5,568 nucleotides of DNA, taken from positions 1 to 5,568 of the forward strand of contig CAMOHF010000094.1 in NCBI GenBank assembly GCA_946614685.1, given 5' to 3'. The notes under the pieces were generated by a model, which had not been told where the DNA came from, made no database searches, and saw only the letters and a program-made list of their open reading frames with translations. How positions within the stretch are numbered: position 1 is the stretch's first letter; each line of letters starts with the position of its first letter. Both the position numbers and the translations under genes were made by a program. Source of the stretch: an uncultured Clostridia bacterium (lineage in GTDB: Bacteria > Bacillota > Clostridia > Lachnospirales > Lachnospiraceae). This document shows positions 1 to 5,568 of the stretch, piece by piece.

Positions 1-739
1 TTCCCGCCGCCTCTACCGAGTCGGTACCTTCCTTCAGTTTCATCTGAAAGACCGTCATCGTGTAGAAGGGTTCCGTGTCATCCATCCCCAGTTTTCTCTG
101 GGTCGCCTTCATCTTCTCCTCGGCCTCGTTTCGCCAGCGCTCGTACAGGGACGGATCCACGTAAATCGTACCACAGGCACTGCCCAGGATATTCTCAAAG
201 ATGCCGGCCACCTGGAATGTGTAATACTTGTCATCCACCTTCATGTCAATGCTGTCGCCGAGCTTCGCCTTGAACAGATTCGTATTGGAGTAAACAGATA
301 TGTAGATCGGATTCTCGAATTCCTCATCCGAGAGTTCCACAAAATGGGGCGCCTCAATATCACCCCAGCCGCCGTAAGGTTCCACCAACTGCGTGTAACT
401 CTTGGAGTCATATGCATTCTTTGACTCGCCGTCCGCAGCGTCACCCTTTTCGACGGTAAATGTTTTCTGCACCGGATAAGTCTTCTCGTAGAATTCAATA
501 TCATCCGACGTAGAAACAATCTCCTCGATCGCTTCCTTGTCCGCGGGCTTTAATGCGCTTAAGACCACCATGTCGGACAGGTTGTAATCATCAACCTTCT
601 GCTGGTGAAGTCCGCTGTAGCCGAGCAGGATCATAATTCCCGTGTGCAGCATAAAGACCGACAGTGTCATAATCAGGAAAAATGTGATCATGTGCGACAG
701 GTCGTTCTTAAAGTTTGACTTAATCAGTTTTGAAAGCAT
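1..739 (-). CDS. FtsX/MacB-like ABC transporter permease, N-terminal part (cut by window edge)
   Basis: This is the first 246 codons of an ABC permease; the C-terminus lies beyond base 1. A short basic cytoplasmic start (about residues 1-17) is followed by one hydrophobic segment (about 18-41). A long hydrophilic, acid-rich stretch then runs from about 45 to the edge and should lie outside the cell. The stretch at about 160-183 (GDSIDMKVDD, then VAGIFEN) resembles the core domain of MacB/FtsX-type permeases. Such permeases usually carry their remaining membrane segments in the missing part, so this is a natural N-terminus and shows no sign of decay. The ATG lies 4 bases after the stop of the ABC ATPase gene, and a G-rich weak ribosome site (GGGGTGG) sits inside the last ATPase codons, so the two are probably translationally coupled. 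The family is mechanotransducing or extracts substrates from the membrane; the substrate here is unknown. The family call is confident only to the FtsX-like level. Confidence 0.82.
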   Translation of the reverse strand, partial: MLSKLIKSNFKNDLSHMITFFLIMTLSVFMLHTGIMILLGYSGLHQQKVDDYNLSDMVVLSALKPADKEAIEEIVSTSDDIEFYEKTYPVQKTFTVEKGDAADGESKNAYDSKSYTQLVEPYGGWGDIEAPHFVELSDEEFENPIYISVYSNTNLFKAKLGDSIDMKVDDKYYTFQVAGIFENILGSACGTIYVDPSLYERWRNEAEEKMKATQRKLGMDDTEPFYTMTVFQMKLKEGTDSVEAAG

Positions 740-743
740 CGCA

Positions 744-1508
744 CTACCACCCCATCTCAGCGAGGAATTCCCTCAACTTGTCGTGGCGTGCGCGATCGCC
801 TGTCTCATATGCGCCGAGATTACACTCACCGCAGAGCGCACCATCCTTCAAGTAAATGATTCTGTTTCCGCGACGTGCCGATTTCATATCGTGAGTTACC
901 ATCACGATAGACTGACCGCCTCTGTGGAATTCTGTCATCAGATCAAGCAGCGCCGTGGAGCTTGCGCTGTTTAAGGCACCCGTCGGCTCATCCGCAAAAA
1001 CCATATCCGGTCGATTGATCAGCGCACGGACCATACCGACACGCTGCGCCTCACCACCGGAAAGCTGGTTCGGAAACTTGTTCCAAAGTTTTTTCTCAAT
1101 ACCTACTTTATTCAGAAGCTCCTTTGCCGTTGCGGCAAGTTTTCTTTTGTTCTGTCCGGTAAGCAGTCCCGCTGCAAGTACATTGTCCAAGATACTCATG
1201 GTACCGATCAGATGAATTTGCTGAAATACGAAACCGCAATGGCGCCTCCTGAAGATTGCGAGCTGATCACTGTTAAAGCCGGTGATATCCTTACCACAGA
1301 ACTTAATGTGTCCCGAGCTTGCCTTATCCATGCCGGAAAGCGCGTAAAGAAGCGTGGATTTGCCGGCACCGGAGGAACCCATGATAACCGTAAAATCCCC
1401 GTCGTAGATAGAAAGATCCATATCATTGATGATCGTGTGGCGTATTCCGCCTGCCATGAAAGTCTTGCAGAGCTTCTCCGCCTGAATGATCGTCTTTTTT
1501 TCTTCCAT
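744..1508 (-). CDS. ABC transporter ATP-binding protein, MacB/LolD-like
   Basis: This 254-residue nucleotide-binding subunit powers the adjacent permease. All ATPase motifs are intact: Walker A GSSGAGKST (44-52), Q-loop FQQ (95-97), signature LSGGE (149-153), Walker B ending FADEP (171-175) and H-loop THD (205-207). The length and motif spacing fit the LolD/MacB/FtsE-like group that pairs with FtsX-type permeases. The C-terminal tail (about 222-254) extends past the H-loop and has a CxxC (C226, C229), which may be incidental. I chose the ATG at 1508 over the in-frame ATG at 1532. An AAGGGG site sits 6 bases before 1508, whereas the 1532 codon lies inside the end of the preceding gene with only a too-close AAGAAG in front. 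The substrate cannot be told from the ATPase. Confidence 0.95.
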   Translation of the reverse strand: MEEKKTIIQAEKLCKTFMAGGIRHTIINDMDLSIYDGDFTVIMGSSGAGKSTLLYALSGMDKASSGHIKFCGKDITGFNSDQLAIFRRRHCGFVFQQIHLIGTMSILDNVLAAGLLTGQNKRKLAATAKELLNKVGIEKKLWNKFPNQLSGGEAQRVGMVRALINRPDMVFADEPTGALNSASSTALLDLMTEFHRGGQSIVMVTHDMKSARRGNRIIYLKDGALCGECNLGAYETGDRARHDKLREFLAEMGW

Positions 1509-1514
1509 GCCGAT

Positions 1515-1520
1515 CCCCTT
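1515..1520 (-). promoter_or_regulatory. Ribosome binding site setting the ABC ATPase start
   Basis: On the minus strand this reads AAGGGG, 6 bases before the ATG at 1508. It lies just after the stop of the preceding surface-protein gene (1525-1527) and favours 1508 over the upstream ATG at 1532. Confidence 0.65.
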
Positions 1521-1524
1521 CGGA

Positions 1525-2424
1525 TTACTCATACTTCTTGTCGCGAGTGCGTCTTACTACCCCTGCGATCACGATGATCAAAACGATGACAACAATAACT
1601 GCAATAACGAGCACTGCAGAATTGCCGGACTTTGTCTCCTCCACATTGGTCTCAGCAACAGGCTCTTCCACGGAAAGTTCAAGCGTATCAGAAATGGTCG
1701 CAGTCTTACCCTCCGCATCCTCAAATGTTACTGTTACATTGATAGGGGTATCGCCGGTCTTCTCACCTGTAAGAGAAAGGTCCACAGTTCCGCTCTCGCC
1801 GACCGCAATCGTTCCGACATAAGAAGACATGTCGCTTATTGTATCACCTGCAATCTCCGCCGTTACATTGTACAGCGTGCCCTTGCCTGTGTTATTGACC
1901 TTGAAGGACAGGCTGGTCTTGCCGTTCACGATGATGCTCTTCTTTGACAGTCTCTTCTCCGTGATGGATGCGCTGCTCTTCTGAACAACCGGTACAGTCA
2001 CGGTTGCAGTGTCACTGTATGTATTCCAACTGTTATCCTCGTAGGTGTACTCCACCTTCACCGAGTAATTCTTCTGTTCAAGATTTGCGCGTGTTGCAAG
2101 CTCTACAGAAACCTCAGCTTCCTCGTTGCCGCCAACGGACTCAAGCCAGATGGAATCGGAACCGGAGGTGGTCACGATCTGGTTGTCCTCACTGGAAAGT
2201 TTCAGGCTGATGTTCACCAACTTGTAGTCGGACTCGTTTTTTAAATGCAGCTTCATGGTAAATGTATCGCCTGCCGCAACCGATCCTCCTTCGATGTCAG
2301 CGCCTGTAACAAGCAGCTTCGGTGTGTTATACGCCTTTGCCTTCTCGCCCGCACCGCCAATGATCCCGGCAGTAAGTATCGCTGCCATCATCAACATCGC
2401 GAAAACCTTCTTCGCCTTTTTCAT
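1525..2424 (-). CDS. Secreted, membrane-anchored protein with two CARDB/Ig-like domains
   Basis: A 299-residue surface protein of unknown specific function. The N-terminus is a clear Sec signal peptide: KKAKK, a hydrophobic core at about 8-24, and likely cleavage near AKA-Y (about 31-32). Two beta-rich segments follow (about 36-147 and 151-253). Each has alternating hydrophobic residues and phrases such as LKNES and KVNNTGKGTLYNV, typical of CARDB / COG1361-type Ig-like folds. An acidic linker (about 252-267) leads to one strong transmembrane helix (about 269-290) and a short basic tail, RRTRDKKYE, so most of the protein faces outward. There is no LPXTG signal. The start has an AAGGAG site 7 bases upstream. 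It precedes the ABC ATPase gene with essentially no gap (its stop overlaps an alternative start of that gene), so it probably works with that transporter as an external receptor, partner or substrate-presenting subunit. That role is inferred from position only. Confidence 0.85.
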   Translation of the reverse strand: MKKAKKVFAMLMMAAILTAGIIGGAGEKAKAYNTPKLLVTGADIEGGSVAAGDTFTMKLHLKNESDYKLVNISLKLSSEDNQIVTTSGSDSIWLESVGGNEEAEVSVELATRANLEQKNYSVKVEYTYEDNSWNTYSDTATVTVPVVQKSSASITEKRLSKKSIIVNGKTSLSFKVNNTGKGTLYNVTAEIAGDTISDMSSYVGTIAVGESGTVDLSLTGEKTGDTPINVTVTFEDAEGKTATISDTLELSVEEPVAETNVEETKSGNSAVLVIAVIVVIVLIIVIAGVVRRTRDKKYE

Positions 2425-2448
2425 TTCATTTCTCCTTCATGTGTGTTT

Positions 2449-2802
2449 TTATGCATCCTCGGTAATATGCTCCATTCCCTGACCGATAATGGTACCGACG
2501 TGGTCGTCCGCCAATGAGTAAAAGATCGATTTTCCTTCGCGGCGGCTTTTGACCAGTTTGTTCTGCTTTAGGATACGGAGCTGATGCGAGATTGCCGACT
2601 GCGTCATCGAAAGTGCTTCCGCCAGATCGCAGACGCACATCTCTTCGCCGAACAGCACAAACAAGATTCGTATCCTGGTTGAGTCCCCAAATACTTTAAA
2701 CAGTTCCGCCAGATCATATAACTCATCCTCCGGCGGCATGCTTTTTAATGCATGTTCGATCCTGTCCGTATGAATTTCATTTACTTCGCATGCATCACCC
2801 AT
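2449..2802 (-). CDS. ArsR/SmtB-family metal-sensing repressor (CadC-like)
   Basis: A 117-residue winged-helix repressor. The helix-turn-helix is about 57-80 (DLAEALSMTQSAISHQLRIL) and the wing about 83-97 (ending KSIFYSL). Two sets of metal ligands are visible. The alpha3N type has C56 and C58 in the MCVCDL motif plus C5 near the N-terminus, as in CadC. The alpha5 type has D99, H101, H112 and E115, with exactly the spacing of SmtB. Family members bind Zn, Cd, Pb or Co and then leave DNA. The adjacent ATPase and the operator at 4986-5007 indicate autoregulation of this operon. I chose the ATG at 2802, which has a GAGGTG site overlapping the ATPase stop; an in-frame ATG at 2847 would lie deep inside the ATPase gene and add an atypical extension. 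Which metal it senses cannot be settled from sequence. Confidence 0.95.
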   Translation of the reverse strand: MGDACEVNEIHTDRIEHALKSMPPEDELYDLAELFKVFGDSTRIRILFVLFGEEMCVCDLAEALSMTQSAISHQLRILKQNKLVKSRREGKSIFYSLADDHVGTIIGQGMEHITEDA

Positions 2803-2806
2803 AATA

Positions 2807-2814
2807 CACCTCTT
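2807..2814 (-). promoter_or_regulatory. Ribosome binding site setting the repressor start
   Basis: The minus strand reads AAGAGGTG, beginning inside the TAA stop of the P-type ATPase gene and ending 4 bases before the ATG at 2802. It supports translational coupling of the repressor to the ATPase and rejects the longer reading from 2847. Confidence 0.7.
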
Positions 2815-4693
2815 AAATCTTTTTGACAAATAATGTTCGAATTGCATTTAATACCGCGATCACCATCACGCCCACATCCGCAAAGATTGCAAGCCACATG
2901 GATGCGATTCCAAGAGCGCCCAAAGCCAGGCACAAAAGCTTTACTCCGATGGCAAACCAGATATTTTCGTACACGATTCGGATACAATGCTTTGCGATCC
3001 GGATCGCTTTCGCAATCTTCACCGGGTTATCATCCATCAGTACGACATCCGCCGCCTCAATAGCTGCATCGGAACCCATGGCTCCCATGGCGATTCCGAT
3101 ATCCGCACGTGAAAGCACCGGTGCATCATTAATACCGTCTCCGACAAAGACCAGTTTCTCCTTATCCTTCTGTTTAGCAAGAAGCTCTTCCACCTTGTCA
3201 ACCTTGTCTCCCGGAAGAAGCTTTGCATGATATGCGTCCACAGACAGTTCGCCGGCAACCTTTTCGGCAACTTTCTCGCTGTCGCCGGTGAGCATCACGG
3301 TCATCTTCACACCGCATGCGGTAAGCTGTCTTACCGCCTCACGTGCATCATCCTTGATCATGTCAGCAATCAGGATGTGACCCATGTATTTATCATCCAA
3401 AACCACATGCACGACCGTTCCAACATGAGAACACTCGCGATGCAGCACGCCGAGACTCTTCATCAATTTCTCGTTACCGCAGGCAACTCTATGTCCGTCT
3501 ACAATTGCGATAACACCGTTTCCTCCGATTTCCTCGATCTCGGAAACCTTCGTACGATCGACGTCCTTTCCGTAAGCATCGCGAAGACTTTTCGCAATCG
3601 GATGTGAGGACGCGCACTCCGCATGCGCCGCATAGTAGAGAAGTTCCTCATCCTCGAGCTCACTGTGATGCACACCTTGAACCTCGAAGACGCCCTTCGT
3701 CATGGTTCCGGTCTTATCAAAAACAACACAGCTTGTATCCGCCAATGCTTCAAGATAGTTGGAGCCTTTGATCAGGATTCCCTCGTGTCCTGCTCCGCCG
3801 ATTCCCGCGAAGAAACTGAGTGGAATACTGACCACCAAGGCACACGGACAGCTGATTACGAGAAAAGTAAGCGCTCTGTAAATCCAGTCGCCCCACATGG
3901 GAGAAACTCCCAAGGCAAGTCGCACCAGCGGTCCCGCTACGGCAAGCAGCACAGCGCCGATACATACTGCCGGCGTATAATACTTTGCAAACTTGGAAAT
4001 GAAATTCTCCGATCTCGACTTCCTGCTGCTTGCGTTCTCCATCAGTTCCAGAATCTTGGAAACAGTGGATTCGCCGAATTTCTTCGTGGTCGTAACTCTA
4101 AGGACGCCGTTTTGATTGATGGCACCGCTTGTCACGGGATCTCCCGCACGCACTGCAACCGGAACACTCTCGCCGGTCAGTGCCGCCGTATCAAGGAAGC
4201 TCTCGCCCTCAGCGACAACACCGTCAATTGGGATCTTCTCACCCGGCTGCACGGTGATCACAGTACCAATCTCCACCTCATCGGGATCGACCTGTTCAAG
4301 CTTTCCGTCTATCTCTACATTTGCATAATCAGGACGGATATCCATCAGCGCGGAAATGTTTCGTCTGCTCTTGCCCACCGCATAACTCTGGAAGAGTTCT
4401 CCGATCTGATAGAAGAGCATAACCGCTACGGCTTCCGTATAATCTCCGCGTCCGGTTATCGCCACGATGATTGCACCCACGGTTGCGAGGGCCATCAGGA
4501 AATTCTCATCAAACACCTGTCTCTTCAGGATACCCTTTCCGGCTTTCTTTAAGATATCGTAACCGACCACCAGATACGGAACCATGTAGCACCCAAATCG
4601 AAGCCACCCGTCAACCGGCGCAAAATGCAATGCCACAAGCAGCACGGCCGCTATGATGATTCTGATCAGATTCTTCTTTTGATTCTTTGTCAT
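2813..4693 (-). CDS. cadA: Heavy-metal P1B-type ATPase, Zn/Cd/Pb exporter (CadA/ZntA-like)
   Basis: A 626-residue ion pump of the plasma membrane that exports divalent soft metals using ATP. The motifs are complete: actuator loop TGES (173-176), CPC in the transport helix (282-284), phosphorylated D326 in DKTGT, the nucleotide-site HP (H364-P365), TGD (469-471) and GDGINDAP (518-525). The last two helices carry K585 and D606 (in FADVG), the lysine/aspartate pair typical of the Zn/Cd/Pb group (P1B-2); copper pumps use other residues there. The N-terminus starts directly with membrane helices (about 9-25 and 34-48). The HMA domain normally present in CadA is missing and seems to be supplied by the small gene just upstream, 35 bases away. 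The ATG is preceded by AGGTG 5 bases upstream. The repressor gene follows by 10 bases. It most probably gives Zn/Cd/Pb resistance or zinc homeostasis; Co is less likely. Confidence 0.96.
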   Translation of the reverse strand: MTKNQKKNLIRIIIAAVLLVALHFAPVDGWLRFGCYMVPYLVVGYDILKKAGKGILKRQVFDENFLMALATVGAIIVAITGRGDYTEAVAVMLFYQIGELFQSYAVGKSRRNISALMDIRPDYANVEIDGKLEQVDPDEVEIGTVITVQPGEKIPIDGVVAEGESFLDTAALTGESVPVAVRAGDPVTSGAINQNGVLRVTTTKKFGESTVSKILELMENASSRKSRSENFISKFAKYYTPAVCIGAVLLAVAGPLVRLALGVSPMWGDWIYRALTFLVISCPCALVVSIPLSFFAGIGGAGHEGILIKGSNYLEALADTSCVVFDKTGTMTKGVFEVQGVHHSELEDEELLYYAAHAECASSHPIAKSLRDAYGKDVDRTKVSEIEEIGGNGVIAIVDGHRVACGNEKLMKSLGVLHRECSHVGTVVHVVLDDKYMGHILIADMIKDDAREAVRQLTACGVKMTVMLTGDSEKVAEKVAGELSVDAYHAKLLPGDKVDKVEELLAKQKDKEKLVFVGDGINDAPVLSRADIGIAMGAMGSDAAIEAADVVLMDDNPVKIAKAIRIAKHCIRIVYENIWFAIGVKLLCLALGALGIASMWLAIFADVGVMVIAVLNAIRTLFVKKI

Positions 4694-4728
4694 ACGAACA
4701 CCTACATTTCGTCAGACCATATCAGGCG

Positions 4729-4947
4729 CTACAGATAGATCTCGCAGTCGTCTTCAACCTTCTTGCAGTTCTTTAAAACGTCCTTCATGACGCTTTTTAC
4801 GTCCGCACCTTCTTCGAAGACAACATCCATCTTCAAAGCCATAAAGTTCACGGTTGCGTCCGCAACACCTGCGGTCTTCTTCGCCGCTTCCTCCATCTTG
4901 TTGGCACAGTTCGCACAGTCTACCTCAATCTTATAAGTCTTTTTCAT
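4729..4947 (-). CDS. Stand-alone heavy-metal-associated (HMA) domain protein
   Basis: A 72-residue soluble protein made up of one HMA (ferredoxin-like) domain. The metal site is D10-C11-A12-N13-C14. The aspartate directly before CxxC is seen in the ZntA metal-binding domain and suits Zn/Cd/Pb, unlike the GMTCxxC of copper chaperones. The C-terminus has two more cysteines (C61, C68) beside an acidic patch (EDDCE), possible extra ligands. It is the first gene of the operon and lies directly before an ATPase that lacks this domain, so it probably acts in trans as a metal donor or regulatory domain for the pump. The start at 4947 has AAAGGAG 8 bases upstream. In-frame ATGs further up, at 5016 and after it, fall on or next to the promoter and operator and cannot be the normal start. 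Confidence 0.9.
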   Translation of the reverse strand: MKKTYKIEVDCANCANKMEEAAKKTAGVADATVNFMALKMDVVFEEGADVKSVMKDVLKNCKKVEDDCEIYL

Positions 4948-4955
4948 GTCGCTTT

Positions 4956-4962
4956 CTCCTTT
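4956..4962 (-). promoter_or_regulatory. Ribosome binding site setting the HMA protein start
   Basis: The minus strand reads AAAGGAG, 8 bases before the ATG at 4947. It is the strongest site in the leader and shows that the 72-residue form is made, not a 95-residue reading that begins at 5016 right after the -10 box. Confidence 0.8.
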
Positions 4963-4985
4963 GCGTACGTTTGATTGTTTCATTT

Positions 4986-5007
4986 CATATGAATGATTAT
5001 TCATATG
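4986..5007 (-). promoter_or_regulatory. Operator for the ArsR/SmtB-type repressor
   Basis: A perfect inverted repeat, CATATGAAT, 4 bases, ATTCATATG. It contains TGAA-N6-TTCA, the core of known SmtB/ZiaR/CzrA-type operators. It starts 9 bases after the -10 box (5017-5022), so it covers the likely transcription start or the first transcribed bases and would block initiation when bound. The repressor encoded at 2449-2802 is the obvious ligand. The sequence match is direct; binding by that protein is inferred. Confidence 0.88.
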
Positions 5008-5016
5008 TTCACACAT

Positions 5017-5044
5017 ATTGTATCACACTCTCCCTCGATGTCAA
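5017..5044 (-). promoter_or_regulatory. Sigma-A promoter of the metal-efflux operon
   Basis: On the minus strand the -35 box is a perfect TTGACA (5039-5044), the spacer is 16 bases, and the -10 box is TACAAT (5017-5022). A TG one base upstream of the -10 box (TGA-TACAAT) adds an extended -10 element. Transcription should start near 5008-5012, giving a leader of about 60 bases before the HMA gene. The near-consensus strength combined with the adjacent operator fits a promoter that is strong but held off until metal appears. Confidence 0.87.
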
Positions 5045-5128
5045 GTGTTTTTACAAAACATCACAGATTCAGACTGTCACAGTACAATCTACACAAAACA
5101 CATATACATTTGTGGAAATTATCTCCAA

Positions 5129-5157
5129 TTGACGGAACCGCCCGATTATCGTAAAAT
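5129..5157 (+). promoter_or_regulatory. Sigma-A promoter of the phospholipase C-like gene
   Basis: The -35 box is TTGACG (5129-5134), the spacer is 17 bases and the -10 box is TAAAAT (5152-5157). The start of transcription should be near 5164, which leaves a leader of about 46 bases. It points away from the metal operon, and its -35 box is about 85 bases from that operon's -35 box. It has no copy of the TGAA-N6-TTCA operator. Confidence 0.72.
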
Positions 5158-5209
5158 AATCTTGTTGTGGCAAGGACACGTTTTCCCATGAAAGGACAAG
5201 GTTCTTACT

Positions 5210-5568
5210 TTGAGAAAGAAATCGCACATAGCGCTTGGCGTCGGATTGGTTCACGGATTGGACCTTCGCGATCGCTTCAAGCATAAATTCACATTCTACT
5301 TTGCAAGCATCTGGCCGGATCTGACACCCTCATTTCTCACCAAGCGTCACTGCATGGCTGAAACCTACGAGGACTTCTGCGAAAATCTTGCAGAGTTTGT
5401 AGACAGATACCGCATCAAGCGTGACATGGGATTTGCTTCCACCTTTCGGATGGGTGTTTTGATGCATCACATCGCAGATTACTTCACTTATCCGCACAAC
5501 ACACATTTCCCCGGAACACTCGGAGACCACGTCTCCTACGAGGAGGTTTTAAAGAAGGAAATGTACCA
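5210..5568 (+). CDS. Zinc-dependent phospholipase C-like protein (PF00882 type), N-terminal part
   Basis: The first 119 codons of a protein cut by the right edge. The N-terminus RKKSH (2-6), then SIWPDLTPSFLTKRH (33-47), HHIADYFTYPHN (86-97) and GDHVSYE (105-111) form the conserved pattern of the zinc-dependent phospholipase C-like family common in Clostridia. Probable metal ligands are H6, D37, H47, H86 or H87, D90, H96 and H107. There is no signal peptide, unlike secreted clostridial alpha-toxin-type enzymes, so it may be an intracellular relative with an unproven substrate. The start is read as TTG at 5210, because an in-frame TGA at 5189-5191 closes the frame upstream and no earlier ATG or GTG in this frame exists after it. 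AAGG lies 8 bases before the TTG. An ATG at 5188 opens a different frame that stops at 5286 after 32 residues without family resemblance. Confidence 0.83.
   Translation, partial: MRKKSHIALGVGLVHGLDLRDRFKHKFTFYFASIWPDLTPSFLTKRHCMAETYEDFCENLAEFVDRYRIKRDMGFASTFRMGVLMHHIADYFTYPHNTHFPGTLGDHVSYEEVLKKEMY

Noticed and set aside
2425..2448. Possible terminator or promoter between the repressor and surface-protein genes.
   Set aside because: The minus strand reads a short A-rich run followed by AAGGAG. There is no stem-loop with a T-run and no paired -35/-10 boxes upstream within the end of the repressor gene.
1208..2517. Several open frames of 70-150 codons opposite or out of frame with the ABC ATPase and surface-protein genes.
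   Set aside because: Each overlaps a well-supported gene, and none shows a domain, a signal peptide with matching context, or a start site.
3623..4552. A 309-codon open frame on the plus strand, opposite the P-type ATPase gene.
   Set aside because: It lies wholly antisense to an ATPase with all catalytic motifs intact. Its translation is rich in His, Arg and Cys, resembles no family I know, and has no convincing ribosome site. It is a shadow frame.
5069..5530. Two minus-strand frames of 66-71 codons near the right edge.
   Set aside because: They oppose the phospholipase C-like gene and its promoter, whose conserved motifs fix the coding strand as plus.
1..5568. CRISPR arrays, transposon ends, tRNA or rRNA genes.
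   Set aside because: I found no regularly spaced repeats, no transposase-like protein, no terminal inverted repeats and no tRNA- or rRNA-like stretch. Nearly all the sequence is accounted for by coding genes.

Overview
The window looks like a chromosomal segment from a Gram-positive anaerobe of the Firmicutes, most likely class Clostridia (Lachnospiraceae-like). This is inferred from strong purine-rich Shine-Dalgarno sequences, a TTG start, textbook sigma-A promoters and the protein families present; the sequence alone does not fix the genus. Two transcription units diverge from a 165-base gap at about 5045-5209. Six genes on the minus strand occupy almost everything to the left, and one partial gene on the plus strand runs off the right edge.

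Minus-strand block, in transcription order. A strong promoter (5039-5044 / 5017-5022) is followed at once by a perfect 9-4-9 inverted repeat (4986-5007) that matches the operator type of zinc/cadmium/lead-sensing ArsR/SmtB repressors. Next come a 72-residue heavy-metal-associated (HMA) protein (4729-4947), a 626-residue P1B-type Zn/Cd/Pb ATPase with no metal-binding domain of its own (2813-4693), and an ArsR/SmtB-family repressor carrying recognisable alpha3N and alpha5 metal ligands (2449-2802). These three and the operator form a self-regulated metal-efflux operon: metal releases the repressor, the HMA protein probably binds or delivers the metal, and the ATPase exports it.

Only 24 bases after the repressor gene, with no visible terminator or promoter in the gap, comes a second module. 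It consists of a secreted, membrane-anchored protein with two Ig/CARDB-like beta domains (1525-2424), an ABC ATPase of the MacB/LolD type (744-1508), and the N-terminal part of an FtsX/MacB-like permease (1-739, cut by the window edge). The genes are tightly spaced, so this three-part cell-surface module may be transcribed together with the metal operon. That coupling is the most interesting feature of the window. Its substrate and function are unknown.

Plus-strand unit. A good promoter (5129-5157) drives a TTG-started gene (5210 onward) for a zinc-dependent phospholipase C-like protein (PF00882 type), partial at the right edge.
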